Assembly (NCBI GenBank): GCA_946061795.1
Contig: CAMGSK010000044.1
Span: forward strand, 1 to 10,269
DNA from: an uncultured Elusimicrobium sp.
Lineage (GTDB): Bacteria; Elusimicrobiota; Elusimicrobia; Elusimicrobiales; Elusimicrobiaceae
DNA: 10,269 nucleotides
Reading direction: 5' to 3'
Position 1 is the stretch's first letter. Each line of letters starts with the position of its first letter. Under the pieces are notes generated by a model. That model was given only the letters and a program-made list of their open reading frames with translations, searched no databases and was not told where the DNA came from. The position numbers were made by a program, and so were the translations under genes. Positions 1 through 6,997 of this stretch are shown here, piece after piece.

Positions 1-40
1 CACATAATCCAGCACCTAGGCGTTTATCTGCGTAAGGCAT
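1..40 (-). CDS. Partial start of a downstream tail gene, product unknown
   Basis: An ATG at 40-38 opens a frame that reads MPYADKRLGAGLC and leaves the window at base 1. A purine-rich GGAAG lies four bases upstream of the ATG, a fair ribosome binding site. The start overlaps the end of the predicted chaperone frameshift extension (stop at 16-18), which fits the tight gene packing of this operon. In siphophages the gene after the tail assembly chaperones is usually the tape measure protein, but thirteen residues cannot show that. A GTG at 15-13, in the frame of the chaperone extension and directly after its stop, is a less likely alternative start because it lacks a well-placed SD. Confidence 0.4.
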   Translation of the reverse strand, partial: MPYADKRLGAGLC

Positions 41-135
41 AATTCTTCCAGTTTTTCCCCGAAATACTCGCTTATTATTTTGGCGATGCCGCCAAAGCCT
101 GCGTTAGTTTCGGCATTGACCGCACCGCCTGAGTA
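16..135 (-). CDS. Tail assembly chaperone -1 frameshift extension (gpGT-like)
   Basis: This frame is open from a stop at 162-160 to a TAG at 18-16, yet has no ATG, GTG or TTG in its upper part. It is therefore unlikely to be an independent gene. It lies in the -1 frame relative to the tail chaperone, and the canonical heptamer A AAT TTT sits in the overlap at 141-135. Slippage there would join the first 116 chaperone residues to 39 more, beginning YSGGAVNAET and ending CLTQINA, for a product of about 155 aa. Production of G and GT forms by -1 frameshifting is well established for lambda and many other siphophages. The frame, heptamer and position are seen; the slippage itself is inferred. Confidence 0.6.
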   Translation of the reverse strand, partial: YSGGAVNAETNAGFGGIAKIISEYFGEKLEELCLTQINA

Positions 136-482
136 AAATTTGAAATAACCCTGTCCAAATCATTCACGCACCAGACGGCCAACAGCAAATCCGCAAATTC
201 CGCGAATGTGATTTTGTCCGGGTCTATGTGCTTTCCGGGCACGCAAAAAGCCAGAATTTCGGGCAGTTTGGAAAGCAAAAAGCGGTTAAAAGAAGCCGTG
301 TCTTTCGCCGCCGATTTTAACATCTCCGGCGCGCCGCCCAACGCGCCGATAAGCTCCAACGCACGGGCCAATTTGAAGGCTTCTATCACTACCGGCTGTC
401 CGCCGATAGTGACAGTCGCCCGCTTTTTGGCCAAAGCGTCCCGGATGTCCAACTCTTTTTTGCCGGCCGAAAAGCAAAACAT
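75..482 (-). CDS. Tail assembly chaperone (lambda gpG-like position)
   Basis: This 135-aa protein follows the tail tube gene and precedes the expected tape measure position, which is where siphophages encode the chaperone that coats the tape measure protein during tail assembly. The start at 482 is chosen because GGAG sits seven bases upstream; the frame is open farther back to 551 but without a binding site. Start and upstream stop are separated by only two bases (TAA GT ATG), implying coupled translation. The sequence is mostly helical and leucine/alanine rich, with an acidic segment near residues 90-105. There is no catalytic motif. A -1 shift at 141-135 is predicted to add an alternative C-terminus. 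I assign it by synteny and the frameshift signature, not by strong sequence recognition. Confidence 0.7.
   Translation of the reverse strand: MFCFSAGKKELDIRDALAKKRATVTIGGQPVVIEAFKLARALELIGALGGAPEMLKSAAKDTASFNRFLLSKLPEILAFCVPGKHIDPDKITFAEFADLLLAVWCVNDLDRVISNFTQAVRSMPKLTQALAASPK
135..141 (-). promoter_or_regulatory. Predicted -1 slippery heptamer A AAT TTT
   Basis: On the minus strand the chaperone reads TCA AAT TTT ACT. The last A of TCA plus AAT TTT gives an X XXY YYZ heptamer (A AAT TTT) in the correct phase for simultaneous slippage by one base. It is the only good match in the roughly 85-base overlap between the zero frame and the open -1 frame. I did not identify a clear stimulatory hairpin just downstream. 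Confidence 0.55.
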
Positions 483-484
483 AC

Positions 485-1018
485 TTACGCTCCGGCCGGG
501 ACGGATTCCGTAATCTGCAGGAAGTTCACGTTTTCCCCGTCCGTAGGGCAATTAATCAACGTTCCTTCCAAATTGTCCGTCTGCGCGTCCGTACGGCTGA
601 AAGCCAGCTCCGCCGTGCCGCCCAAACGCATTTTGGGGATGTAAAACTCCCGCACGGTTTTTTTGCCGGCGTCATTAACCGGGCCGTCCGTTTCAAACCA
701 TACCTGATAGTATCTTTCGCCGGGAAGGGACGCGTTTCCTTCTTCGTCAAACGCCACTCCGAGTCCAAGAGCCAAGTTGGAAAGCGTCATGGCGGCCAGC
801 GGCGCGGCAAACGTGTAATTGGCTGCGGTCAGAACACTTCTGACTGGCATTAAACTTTGGTCCACCATAACGTCGGTGTATTCCAAAGCGGCGGTCAGGG
901 TCACGTTCCCGTTGGTAAAACCCACATCCGTCGCGTTTTCTTTCGTTGTCCCCAACGGGGCGATTAACAACTTTTTAACGCCGGACACTACAATGTCCTG
1001 GCACTTTTTCTCTGCCAT
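485..1018 (-). CDS. Major tail tube protein
   Basis: This 177-aa protein is placed between the tail terminator and the tail chaperone, the standard slot for the tube subunit that polymerises around the tape measure. The start is the ATG at 1018, with AAAGGAG eight bases upstream; a longer frame to 1051 has no comparable site. The segment at residues 37-87 (NVTLTAALEYTD to NLALGLGVAF) matches the beta-rich N-terminal half typical of siphophage tube proteins, where a helix follows a dqs-pv-type loop. The region at residues 123-150 holds further beta strands. No Ig-like C-terminal domain is attached. Family assignment rests on length, strand pattern and synteny. A minor tail structural protein is the alternative. 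Confidence 0.72.
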   Translation of the reverse strand: MAEKKCQDIVVSGVKKLLIAPLGTTKENATDVGFTNGNVTLTAALEYTDVMVDQSLMPVRSVLTAANYTFAAPLAAMTLSNLALGLGVAFDEEGNASLPGERYYQVWFETDGPVNDAGKKTVREFYIPKMRLGGTAELAFSRTDAQTDNLEGTLINCPTDGENVNFLQITESVPAGA

Positions 1019-1038
1019 ATGTTTTTCTCCTTTGCGCG

Positions 1039-1449
1039 CTATCCGGCGCATTTTGTATATGTAAAATCAAAGCTGGCGACTATTTCCTTCGCCTGTTCCG
1101 TTTCCAGCGAAAAGGAATTGGAAACCGAAGCGGGCACCGCGTGAGCCTCCCGAATGATTACGCCGCTTTTTTGTAAGTCCGAGTAAAAAAAGCCGTCATA
1201 CCTTTGAAGCATTGCATATAAACGCGCCCGTACGGACTGTGCGGACTGAAGGTCCTGCGCGTAAATTTCAAAAGTCAAATTCTGCGAGTATATCCACGGC
1301 TCGCCGACAGGGCTGACCGGAGCGGACGCGCTCATGATCACGCAGGGCAGGGTTTGTACCTGCGCCGAGTCCGGATATATGCGCCCGGCCAACAGTTCCG
1401 CCAGTTCCGCATCCGACTTTAAAACCTTCAAAATAATGTTCTCAATCAT
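1039..1449 (-). CDS. Tail terminator / tail completion protein (DUF3168 family)
   Basis: A 136-aa protein with the N-terminal pattern of DUF3168 (gp17-like tail completion) proteins: a helical start with repeated LKS-DAELAELL, then AGRIYPD at residues 21-27, then a strand LPCVIMSASA at 34-43. The middle (residues 57-90) resembles the strand plus helix of the family, EIYAQD followed by ARLYAMLQRYDG. Known members form a hexameric ring that caps the tail and binds the head-tail interface. Its start overlaps the stop of the gp10-like gene by four bases (ATGA), and its own SD is weak, so translation is probably coupled. Twenty bases separate it from the tail tube gene. Confidence 0.82.
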   Translation of the reverse strand: MIENIILKVLKSDAELAELLAGRIYPDSAQVQTLPCVIMSASAPVSPVGEPWIYSQNLTFEIYAQDLQSAQSVRARLYAMLQRYDGFFYSDLQKSGVIIREAHAVPASVSNSFSLETEQAKEIVASFDFTYTKCAG

Positions 1450-1910
1450 CTTTTACCGCCCGACAAAGGTTTATAATACCGATGAAAGTATTCAATTATC
1501 TTTTTCGCGTTATAAATATCTTTGACGTACCACAAGAACGGACGTTTGGCCTGATGTCCGTTCTCGCCCTCCAAATACTGGGCATATTCCGCCTGTACTT
1601 TTTCTTCCGCGCCGCTTCCGACTTCGCTGCTTACCGTCCGGCCGTGCGGCAAAACCTTCATGCCGACGCTTTTTTGCAGCCTCTCGCTGTGGGCATAAGG
1701 AAGCGAGCCCTTGGGGGATGTTTTGTAATCCGGGTCTTTCCGATTACGCCCGGCGTGCTGGGCAAGGCCCTTTGTCAATTTGTAAACGGCTTCGCCGGCG
1801 GCCTTGGAATGGGCTTTTGTCATTGCGTTGACCACATTTTCTTCTTCCGCCTGCAAACGGCGGGCTAATTCTTCAAGCCCCTGAACGGAAACTTTCAGAA
1901 CGCTACTCAC
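1446..1910 (-). CDS. HK97 gp10-like tail-component / head-tail joining protein
   Basis: A 154-aa protein starting with GTG at 1910. It shows the usual gp10-family features in order: KVSVQGLEELARRL at residues 6-19, a helix of alternating alanines and charges at 21-50, a loop with a S-x-RLQKSVGM turn near 75-84 where the family has tG-x-L-x-x-Si, and EYAQYLEGENG then RPFL at 108-126. Family members take part in head-tail connection in HK97-type siphophages. The GTG lies inside the end of the preceding closure gene (8-base overlap), and GGA about ten bases upstream is a modest SD. No ATG offers a better start: the first methionine, residue 30, would remove the conserved GLEEL motif. Confidence 0.85.
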   Translation of the reverse strand: MSSVLKVSVQGLEELARRLQAEEENVVNAMTKAHSKAAGEAVYKLTKGLAQHAGRNRKDPDYKTSPKGSLPYAHSERLQKSVGMKVLPHGRTVSSEVGSGAEEKVQAEYAQYLEGENGHQAKRPFLWYVKDIYNAKKIIEYFHRYYKPLSGGKR

Positions 1911-2241
1911 AGAGGGCCGTCCTTTCCAAATCCACGCGCAAGTACTTTTTGCGTCCGCCCATGTCTTTGATTTCGCTTATTCGGTACCGTACGCCGCGCA
2001 CTTCAACCACGTGCGTCATTTTTTCCAACAGAAAATCCGGCGGAAACAAATAAATCCGGTCCGTATTGCTCCCGGTAATCAGCCGTCCCGCTCCCAACGC
2101 CCCTCCGCCGTTTTGAAACGCGCAGGGCACATTTTCCGCAGTCTTTTCCAGCGTGAATTTTTGTTCCCCGGTCTCCGGGTCTGCGCTTTCTGCACGCCTG
2201 AAAATGGAACACGTGTCATTTAACAAGGAAGCAAAACTCAT
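1903..2241 (-). CDS. Head closure protein (SPP1 gp16 / HK97 head-tail adaptor family)
   Basis: A 112-aa protein with the layout of the phage head-tail adaptor family: an N-terminal region NDTCSIFRRAES with a DPETGEQ turn (residues 8-26), a central stretch, and a C-terminal pair of strands THVVEVRGVRYRISEIKD then KKYLRVDLER. Members form the ring beneath the connector that closes the capsid after packaging. The ATG at 2241 has GGAG seven bases upstream and overlaps the connector stop by four bases (ATGA). The gene ends with a TAG inside the first codons of the gp10-like gene. The position, second in the connector series after the gp6-like adaptor, agrees with the assignment. Confidence 0.87.
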   Translation of the reverse strand: MSFASLLNDTCSIFRRAESADPETGEQKFTLEKTAENVPCAFQNGGGALGAGRLITGSNTDRIYLFPPDFLLEKMTHVVEVRGVRYRISEIKDMGGRKKYLRVDLERTALCE

Positions 2242-2819
2242 AAACGCACTCCGTCCAAAATACCCGCGACGGCGGCCGGAATACCGCGGACCGTCGCCCC
2301 TTTGGTGTAAGAATAATCCGACAGATGTTCGCTTTGGTATCCGTCCAAGGCGTGCGGGTCGGCAAACAGCCAGCCGAGCAGCCCTTTGGCCGCCGCGGCC
2401 AACAGCGCGGGGGCCTGCGTGTAATCGTCATACAATCCGGCGTTGTAAGTCATTTTTACCGCTCCCACTTTGCCGGGGATTACCCGGGCCGGGACGCGGT
2501 CGGAATACGACGTCAAAAACTGCACGCAGTCGCGGCTGAAAGTATATTGTCCCGTATAGGCCTTATACGTGCCGTCCGCCTGCAACAGCCCGATTTTGGA
2601 AACCGAATTGACAGGGCTTTTGGCGGGCCGGATAATGTTGGACAGCGCATACGGGACCGTTATCTTTTCGTCCGCAAAGTCGGCCTTAATCAGCGTGACG
2701 CCCAGATATCCCTCGATAAGTTCCTGCACCGCAAGCACCTGTGCGACCGCTTCTTCGTCCGTTTTTGCGCCCGTCACGGCCTTTACCTGCTCCAAGTCCA
2801 AAATATATTCGCCCGCCAT
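2238..2819 (-). CDS. Head-tail connector (gp6 / SPP1 gp15-like adaptor)
   Basis: A 193-aa protein of the phage gp6-like connector family. The N-terminal half has the helical LDLEQVKAVTGAKTDEEA and AVQELIEGYLGVTL segments (residues 8-43). Next come RPAKSPVNSVSKI (64-76), which forms the characteristic proline-bearing strand, and VKMTYNAGL (121-129) matching the conserved V-x-V-x-Y-x-aG motif. A long helix (135-152) and the SDYSYTKG loop (167-174) follow. Members bind under the portal as a dodecameric ring. The SD AGGGG lies five bases before the ATG, eight bases after the upstream 54-aa gene. This version is longer than the minimal gp6 (about 100 aa) but within the range of the family. Confidence 0.87.
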   Translation of the reverse strand: MAGEYILDLEQVKAVTGAKTDEEAVAQVLAVQELIEGYLGVTLIKADFADEKITVPYALSNIIRPAKSPVNSVSKIGLLQADGTYKAYTGQYTFSRDCVQFLTSYSDRVPARVIPGKVGAVKMTYNAGLYDDYTQAPALLAAAAKGLLGWLFADPHALDGYQSEHLSDYSYTKGATVRGIPAAVAGILDGVRL

Positions 2820-2827
2820 ATAAGCCC

Positions 2828-2992
2828 CTATTTTTCAGAGATTCGGGAACCCTTCTTTTCTTTGGTTTCCAAGGGCTCGATGTTTTTGGCAAATTCTTCC
2901 GCATCCATTCCGTGGAAACTGACGATTTCGCCCTTTTTATACGGGCCGAAAGCGTTGGTAATTCTGTATTTTTTCAAAGAAAAATCTTTCAT
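2828..2992 (-). CDS. Small 54-aa protein of the head module, unknown function
   Basis: This short gene between the capsid and connector genes begins with an ATG preceded by AAAGGAG seven bases upstream, one of the best ribosome binding sites in the window. The protein starts MKDFSLKKYRITNAFGPYKKGEIV and ends with the charged tail KEKKGSRISEK. The middle has a YKKGEIVSF strand and an acidic helix (DAEEFAKN, residues 30-37). The pattern resembles the small SH3-like or beta-strand proteins often found after phage capsid genes, but I do not recognise a named family. It ends in TAG and leaves eight bases before the connector ATG. A role in head assembly or decoration is possible from position only. 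Confidence 0.8.
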   Translation of the reverse strand: MKDFSLKKYRITNAFGPYKKGEIVSFHGMDAEEFAKNIEPLETKEKKGSRISEK

Positions 2993-3009
2993 TTGTACAC
3001 TCCTTTTTT

Positions 3010-3031
3010 GGGGAGGGAATTACCCCTCCCC
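3010..3031 (-). repeat. Hairpin between capsid gene and downstream genes
   Basis: GGGGAGGG at 3010-3017 and CCCTCCCC at 3024-3031 form a perfect 8-bp, GC-rich stem with a 6-base loop. On the coding strand it is followed by AAAAAAGGAG, not a U-tract, so it is not a standard intrinsic terminator. It lies between the capsid stop (3041-3043) and the SD of the 54-aa gene. It could protect the 3' end of the capsid message or lower downstream expression. The 3' arm also contains CTCC, which could pair with the neighbouring GGAG. Confidence 0.7.
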
Positions 3032-3040
3032 CTGAAACAA

Positions 3041-4264
3041 TTACTCTTTAGTCGGCGCGGGAACCGTGGCCTTGGCCCATACGCTGCCGACAACAGTCAG
3101 ATCCGCCCGCATTTCAAAGCGGTAAGCCTGTTTGTTCTCTTGGAACAGCTGGTGCGTGACCGCGCTGTCGCCGGAGCCTTCCGTGATGGTCGCCACATCG
3201 GTAAAACGGACGTCGAATTCGTTTTTGGGCGAGAAAATGACGTTGCCCAAATCGCCGAATACCGCTTTGCGCGCGCCGATGAGCGAGGTGTCGAGCGCAA
3301 CCACGTCGCTGTTGTCAATTTTCATTTTGCCCTCTTCGTAGTACAGCCACGCGGGAGCGTCCTTTTTGGAGAGGCTCGCCAGCTGGTTGTAAAGCGCGGT
3401 GTCCACATAGAACGAACCGGTGCGGGCGACAAAGCTGGGCACGGCCTGTTTTAAAAGCAGCAGGTCCGTAATCCCGGTCACGGTCGGCGTATGCACGCCG
3501 GAAGCGGTCAAAATGCCCGGGCGGTCGGAGCCGTTGCCGTTGAACAGCCAGTCGTTGAGTTTGTCCACCAACCCCGCGCGGGCTTGGTCCGCAAACAACG
3601 CGGGCAAATCAACCGAGGTGTCGGACATTAACTCTTCGGTCACCAGCACGATAGTCGCCATTTTGGCGAGCTTCTGCGTAATGGTGCCGAACGTAGGATT
3701 GCTGACGGCTTTTTTCGCGCCTTCCCCGACCAAGGTCCACGCAGAACGGGACACCAGATTCGGGATGTCGCGCGTATTTCCGTCCACCCCCCACGCCAAA
3801 CGGCGGGCTTTGGAAATCAAGTCCTCGGATCTGCCCAAAAGGTCCAGCACTTCGGGCAAAAAGCCTTTGGGCACCAAGTAAGACCCGGTGGCCGCGCCGG
3901 ACTGCAGGGCCGCTTTGCTTCCGCCGAAATGGGCGGCTTTCACAGCGGTCAAAAACTGTTTAAAGTCTTTTCCCCGCCCGGAACTCGTGCCTTCGTCCGG
4001 CATGGGCGCGAAATTAATCGGATGCGTGTTTTTGGCCGCGGTCAGTTCGTCCTGCATTTTGGCGGCTTTCGCTTCCGCTTCCTGCGCGCGTTTTTCGGCT
4101 TCTTCCGCGCGTTTCTGCGCTTCTTCCGCACGTTTTTGGGCTTCGGCTGCTTTGGCCTGAGCCCCTTCCGCCGCGGCCAGCACATTGTCCAGTTTCTCGG
4201 AAACAGCTTTCAGCCCGTTATCGGCGGGCGCAGTACCCGGAACGGGTTTATTTTCTCCATCCAT
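3041..4264 (-). CDS. HK97-fold major capsid protein with N-terminal scaffold (delta) domain
   Basis: A 407-aa protein. Residues 19-78 are an alanine, glutamate and lysine-rich coiled coil with near-perfect 7-residue repeats (AEEAQKR units), equivalent to the HK97 delta domain that acts as an internal scaffold and is removed by the protease. The shell domain starts near residue 125 (GSYLVPKGFLPEVLDLL). It includes the typical WTLVGEGAKKAVSNPTFG stretch, the TEELMSDTSVDLPALF helix and the LNDWLFNGNGSDRPGIL segment of HK97-type subunits. The start at 4264 is chosen because AAGGAG lies nine bases upstream; the frame extends to a TTG at 4312 without a good site. The gene overlaps the protease by 17 bases. 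Covalent crosslinking residues cannot be assigned by eye. Confidence 0.95.
   Translation of the reverse strand: MDGENKPVPGTAPADNGLKAVSEKLDNVLAAAEGAQAKAAEAQKRAEEAQKRAEEAEKRAQEAEAKAAKMQDELTAAKNTHPINFAPMPDEGTSSGRGKDFKQFLTAVKAAHFGGSKAALQSGAATGSYLVPKGFLPEVLDLLGRSEDLISKARRLAWGVDGNTRDIPNLVSRSAWTLVGEGAKKAVSNPTFGTITQKLAKMATIVLVTEELMSDTSVDLPALFADQARAGLVDKLNDWLFNGNGSDRPGILTASGVHTPTVTGITDLLLLKQAVPSFVARTGSFYVDTALYNQLASLSKKDAPAWLYYEEGKMKIDNSDVVALDTSLIGARKAVFGDLGNVIFSPKNEFDVRFTDVATITEGSGDSAVTHQLFQENKQAYRFEMRADLTVVGSVWAKATVPAPTKE
4058..4162 (-). repeat. Tandem 21-bp repeats encoding capsid coiled-coil heptads
   Basis: Inside the capsid gene, imperfect 21-bp units (plus strand of the type cgcgtttctgcgcttcttcc) repeat and encode 7-residue steps of the RAEEAQK type, capsid residues 35-69. 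The repeats keep a coiled-coil register and probably expand or contract by slippage without breaking the frame. They explain the biased alanine and glutamate composition here. Confidence 0.75.
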
Positions 4265-4880
4265 TGTTTTTTTCTCCTTGCCCGATAAGGGCTTGTTTGT
4301 GTTGTGCTTCAAATTCGTCCAGCTTTTGCTTCATCTCAAAAGCCGTCAGTTTGGCGGATAGGGCTTGATAATCCTCCGCGCCGGACTTGCCCGCGGATTT
4401 CTCTTCTTCAAACACCGCGTAAGTATCCGCAGGCACGGCTACCAGCGAGATTTCGTAGATTTTAGCCAGCGTCAGCTGGTTGGTATTATCCGGGTTTTCA
4501 AACGACCAAATCCCGCCGATAGATACCGTTTTAAGGTGCCCTTCGCGGATAAGCTGACGCGCGTGTTTGACCTCGGGCAGGTCGGACCGGCTGAGTTCGG
4601 CTTCAAAATACAGTCCGCGCTCGTCTTCGTAAATAGCCGTCACGCTGCCCACAATGTTGCGCACCGACTGGTAATGGTCCGTCAGCAAAACGGGATTGCG
4701 TTTAAACTCGTCCAGGTCGTACACATAGGGGCGGTTATATTCCGTTGGAATATCGCCGTACCGGTCCGCAATGTGCTTGTTGTTGGCGTACCCGCTGATA
4801 CGCACCACGCCGTTTTCTTCGGCGGATTTAAAATCCGTAATGGCAAAATCTTTGCTTCCTTTAAACGTTTTAATTCCCAT
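4248..4880 (-). CDS. Prohead (head maturation) protease, HK97 U35 family
   Basis: A 210-aa serine protease of the HK97 prohead type, which digests the capsid scaffold domain before expansion. The motifs appear in order: a strand GVVRISGYANN at residues 24-34, catalytic-type histidine H69 in LLTDHYQSVRNIVGSV, the helix KHARQLIREGHLKTVSIGG carrying the probable nucleophile S120, and the conserved closing strand KIYEISLVAVPAD (residues 140-152), where E143 is in the usual third position. A charged helical tail (residues 156-210) may act as the part that enters the prohead. The SD GAGGAAG is six bases from the ATG. The gene overlaps the portal by 11 bases and the capsid gene by 17 bases. Confidence 0.93.
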   Translation of the reverse strand: MGIKTFKGSKDFAITDFKSAEENGVVRISGYANNKHIADRYGDIPTEYNRPYVYDLDEFKRNPVLLTDHYQSVRNIVGSVTAIYEDERGLYFEAELSRSDLPEVKHARQLIREGHLKTVSIGGIWSFENPDNTNQLTLAKIYEISLVAVPADTYAVFEEEKSAGKSGAEDYQALSAKLTAFEMKQKLDEFEAQHKQALIGQGEKNNGWRK

Positions 4881-6993
4881 ATTCGTCTTCCTCTAAAACC
4901 CGCGGAGCCATATCGCACAGGCAATTGATGTTTTGACCCGCCTCGTCAAACTGGCCCGGAGCCTTTGCTTCGCCCATCGTCGCAGGGTTTTTAAATAATT
5001 CGTCGATACCTACCGTCTGTCCGTCCATTTCGGCATGGCCCTTATGGTGGTCGGTCACGCCGCGCGTGGTAATCCACGTCTTGCCGTTTACGTAAGGAGT
5101 GGAGTGGAACGCTTCCAGCTGGGATTCGGAAATCGTCGCCAGCACCTCGGTATTGGTAATGGTTTGCACGCGGCTGTATACGGTGTGCCCCGTGCCGCCT
5201 ACAGTATCCGCGGGCTCGTATCCGTTTTCGCTGAAAAACTCCAGTACGCGGCGGTTAATCCATTCGTTGGGCTTCCCCTCCGCAACGCCGTACTTGATGA
5301 TATCGTCCAATTGTTTAAACGTCGTCTGTTCAATGCTGTCCGCCCACAAAAATGCGTAATGTTCCGCCCAAAACCGCACGCGGTCGGACATCGCCTTTTT
5401 ATCCGTAAACCGGAAATCCTTTGCCGGCACCAACGACTGAATATAATCCTGTTCAAATTCCAGACCCGTGTTGAACACCTCCGACAATACCGGCACCTTT
5501 AACGCAAGAAGCGCGTTCACTTGCTTTTCCTGCCCGCCGAACACGGCGGAATAATCAAACGGCGCGTCTGAGTGCCCGCTGTCCAGCCACGCTTTAACCA
5601 GCCCGTACTGGTTGGAGAAATGCGTTTTCATCGCATTCGCCATGAGAACTTTTAACCGCTCAATCAAATCCAGTTTGTCGGCCTTGTGCCGGCGCAGTTG
5701 CGCGGCCGTAGGATGAACATAGCGCGCACGTTTGGTTTGTCCGGGCGCGCTCTTGCCCTGCCCGGACAGAAGCAGCGCGGCCGCCGGATTTTGCGCGGCA
5801 AAAGACCCGAACGCGGAAAGGACCGGATCCGGCGGTTCATCCCCTCCCGGAATATCGCTGAAGGGCAAATCAAGGGCTTTTTTGACCTCGTTAATCGGCC
5901 AGTATTGCGCCAACTGTCCCGCGGCAGAGGCCAACGCTCCCCAGTCCTTCTCCAACGCTTTTACTTTGGAAAAGTCGTACTCGAAATAGACGCTTTCGTC
6001 TTTGTAAAACTCCCCAACCAGATTTTCGTTAATCGCGTCCGAAAACAGCCGCGCCATGGGGATGACGTTCGTCTCGTAGAAAATCTTCTGCTGCTCTTTG
6101 GTGTTGAACTGCGGCGCGTATTCAAACAGGCCCACCAGCGCGGGAGGAACGCCCATGGTGGAGTAAATCTGCTGCATGGAAAACTTCTGCCCTTCGGCAT
6201 ATTCCATGTCTTTATGCGACGTTTTGTAGCTTTCATACTTGCCGCCGTGCGCCAAAATGGCCGTTCGGTGGGCTCTTTCCGCCCCCTGATGCCGGTCATT
6301 AAAAAACGCAAGCAGATTTTCTCTGTCCTGCGGAGTAAGCACGGATCCCTCCGGGAAAGATACCACCCCTCCGACGCTGGCTCCGTTTTTGAAGAAGGCC
6401 AAATTAAACGTTTTGGCCGCCTGTATCGTTTCCGCATCCATTTCACACAGCGCGGAGCGGGAACGCCCTTTTAGAATATTCGCAAGGCTCGGCTCGTAAA
6501 TATGGATGACGTCGTCCAATCCCGCGTTATACACGCCCGAAGTCGTGGCAATTTTGTATCCGGCGGGCTGTCCGCTTACCCGGTCCGTGAGAATCTCTAC
6601 GCTCGGTTTGGGCACCGGAATAAGCAGAGTTGGCAATCCCCGCGTATTCCGCCCGGTCTTTAAAATAAAAACGTCCCCGTAAACCAAAAACTGCGCGCTT
6701 GTGATTCGTTTAAACTGGGTTTCCGTCAAAAACGGCGCAGGTTTATAAAGCAAATCCAGCAGCGGGTTTTTGCCCCTGCGTTCGTAGGGGATTTCTTCCC
6801 CGTCGGCGGTACGCAAACGGATTTCTCCGTTGCAAAACGCGGTGGAAACGGCGCGGATATTGGCTTCCAAAAAGCCGTTTTCCCGGCGCACGCTTTCCGC
6901 GCCGCCCAGCAGAGTGCGCCAGCCCAAAGAGTCCGTTTCTTCCGCCCCGAATAACTTGCGTCCTACGCGTTGAAGTATATTTTTAAGTTTCAT
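4870..6993 (-). CDS. Portal protein fused to MuF-type head morphogenesis domain
   Basis: A 707-aa protein that joins two usually separate phage proteins. Residues 1-390 are an HK97-type portal, the dodecameric ring through which DNA enters. The landmarks are GDVFILKTGRNTRGLPTLLIP (106-126), the IHIYEP strand (163-168), and MGVPPALVGL then NTKEQQKIFYETNVIPM (280-313). A proline and alanine-rich linker (385-430) follows. The C-terminal part is phage Mu gpF-like: TITNTEVLA, W-x-TTRGVTDHHKGHAEMDG with H650 and H653 (642-658), and a terminal NCLC (690-693). MuF proteins enter the capsid in small numbers. The start lies four bases after the terminase stop, with only a weak SD, suggesting coupling. 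I see no frameshift or internal stop separating the two domains. Confidence 0.93.
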   Translation of the reverse strand: MKLKNILQRVGRKLFGAEETDSLGWRTLLGGAESVRRENGFLEANIRAVSTAFCNGEIRLRTADGEEIPYERRGKNPLLDLLYKPAPFLTETQFKRITSAQFLVYGDVFILKTGRNTRGLPTLLIPVPKPSVEILTDRVSGQPAGYKIATTSGVYNAGLDDVIHIYEPSLANILKGRSRSALCEMDAETIQAAKTFNLAFFKNGASVGGVVSFPEGSVLTPQDRENLLAFFNDRHQGAERAHRTAILAHGGKYESYKTSHKDMEYAEGQKFSMQQIYSTMGVPPALVGLFEYAPQFNTKEQQKIFYETNVIPMARLFSDAINENLVGEFYKDESVYFEYDFSKVKALEKDWGALASAAGQLAQYWPINEVKKALDLPFSDIPGGDEPPDPVLSAFGSFAAQNPAAALLLSGQGKSAPGQTKRARYVHPTAAQLRRHKADKLDLIERLKVLMANAMKTHFSNQYGLVKAWLDSGHSDAPFDYSAVFGGQEKQVNALLALKVPVLSEVFNTGLEFEQDYIQSLVPAKDFRFTDKKAMSDRVRFWAEHYAFLWADSIEQTTFKQLDDIIKYGVAEGKPNEWINRRVLEFFSENGYEPADTVGGTGHTVYSRVQTITNTEVLATISESQLEAFHSTPYVNGKTWITTRGVTDHHKGHAEMDGQTVGIDELFKNPATMGEAKAPGQFDEAGQNINCLCDMAPRVLEEDEYGN

Positions 6994-6997
6994 TTTT

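Noticed and set aside
16..18. TAG in the chaperone extension read as a recoded codon, because the next codons (VLDYV) look like a continuation
   Set aside because: TAG is used as a normal stop by the 54-aa gene and the head-closure gene here, and a new gene with an SD starts at 40 in another frame, so an ordinary stop is simpler.
3010..3031. Capsid-downstream hairpin as an intrinsic terminator
   Set aside because: No U-tract follows on the coding strand; the next bases are AAAAAAGGAG, the SD of the next gene.
2325..3454. Long plus-strand open frames (2325-3035 and 2741-3454) of more than 230 codons
   Set aside because: They lie antisense to the connector, 54-aa and capsid genes, have no clear SD, and cut across confidently assigned genes. 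Arginine and phenylalanine-rich composition is typical of shadow frames of GC-biased genes.
4265..4312. Longer capsid start at the TTG at 4312
   Set aside because: The ATG at 4264 has AAGGAG nine bases upstream, while the TTG lacks a comparable site and would extend deeper into the protease gene.
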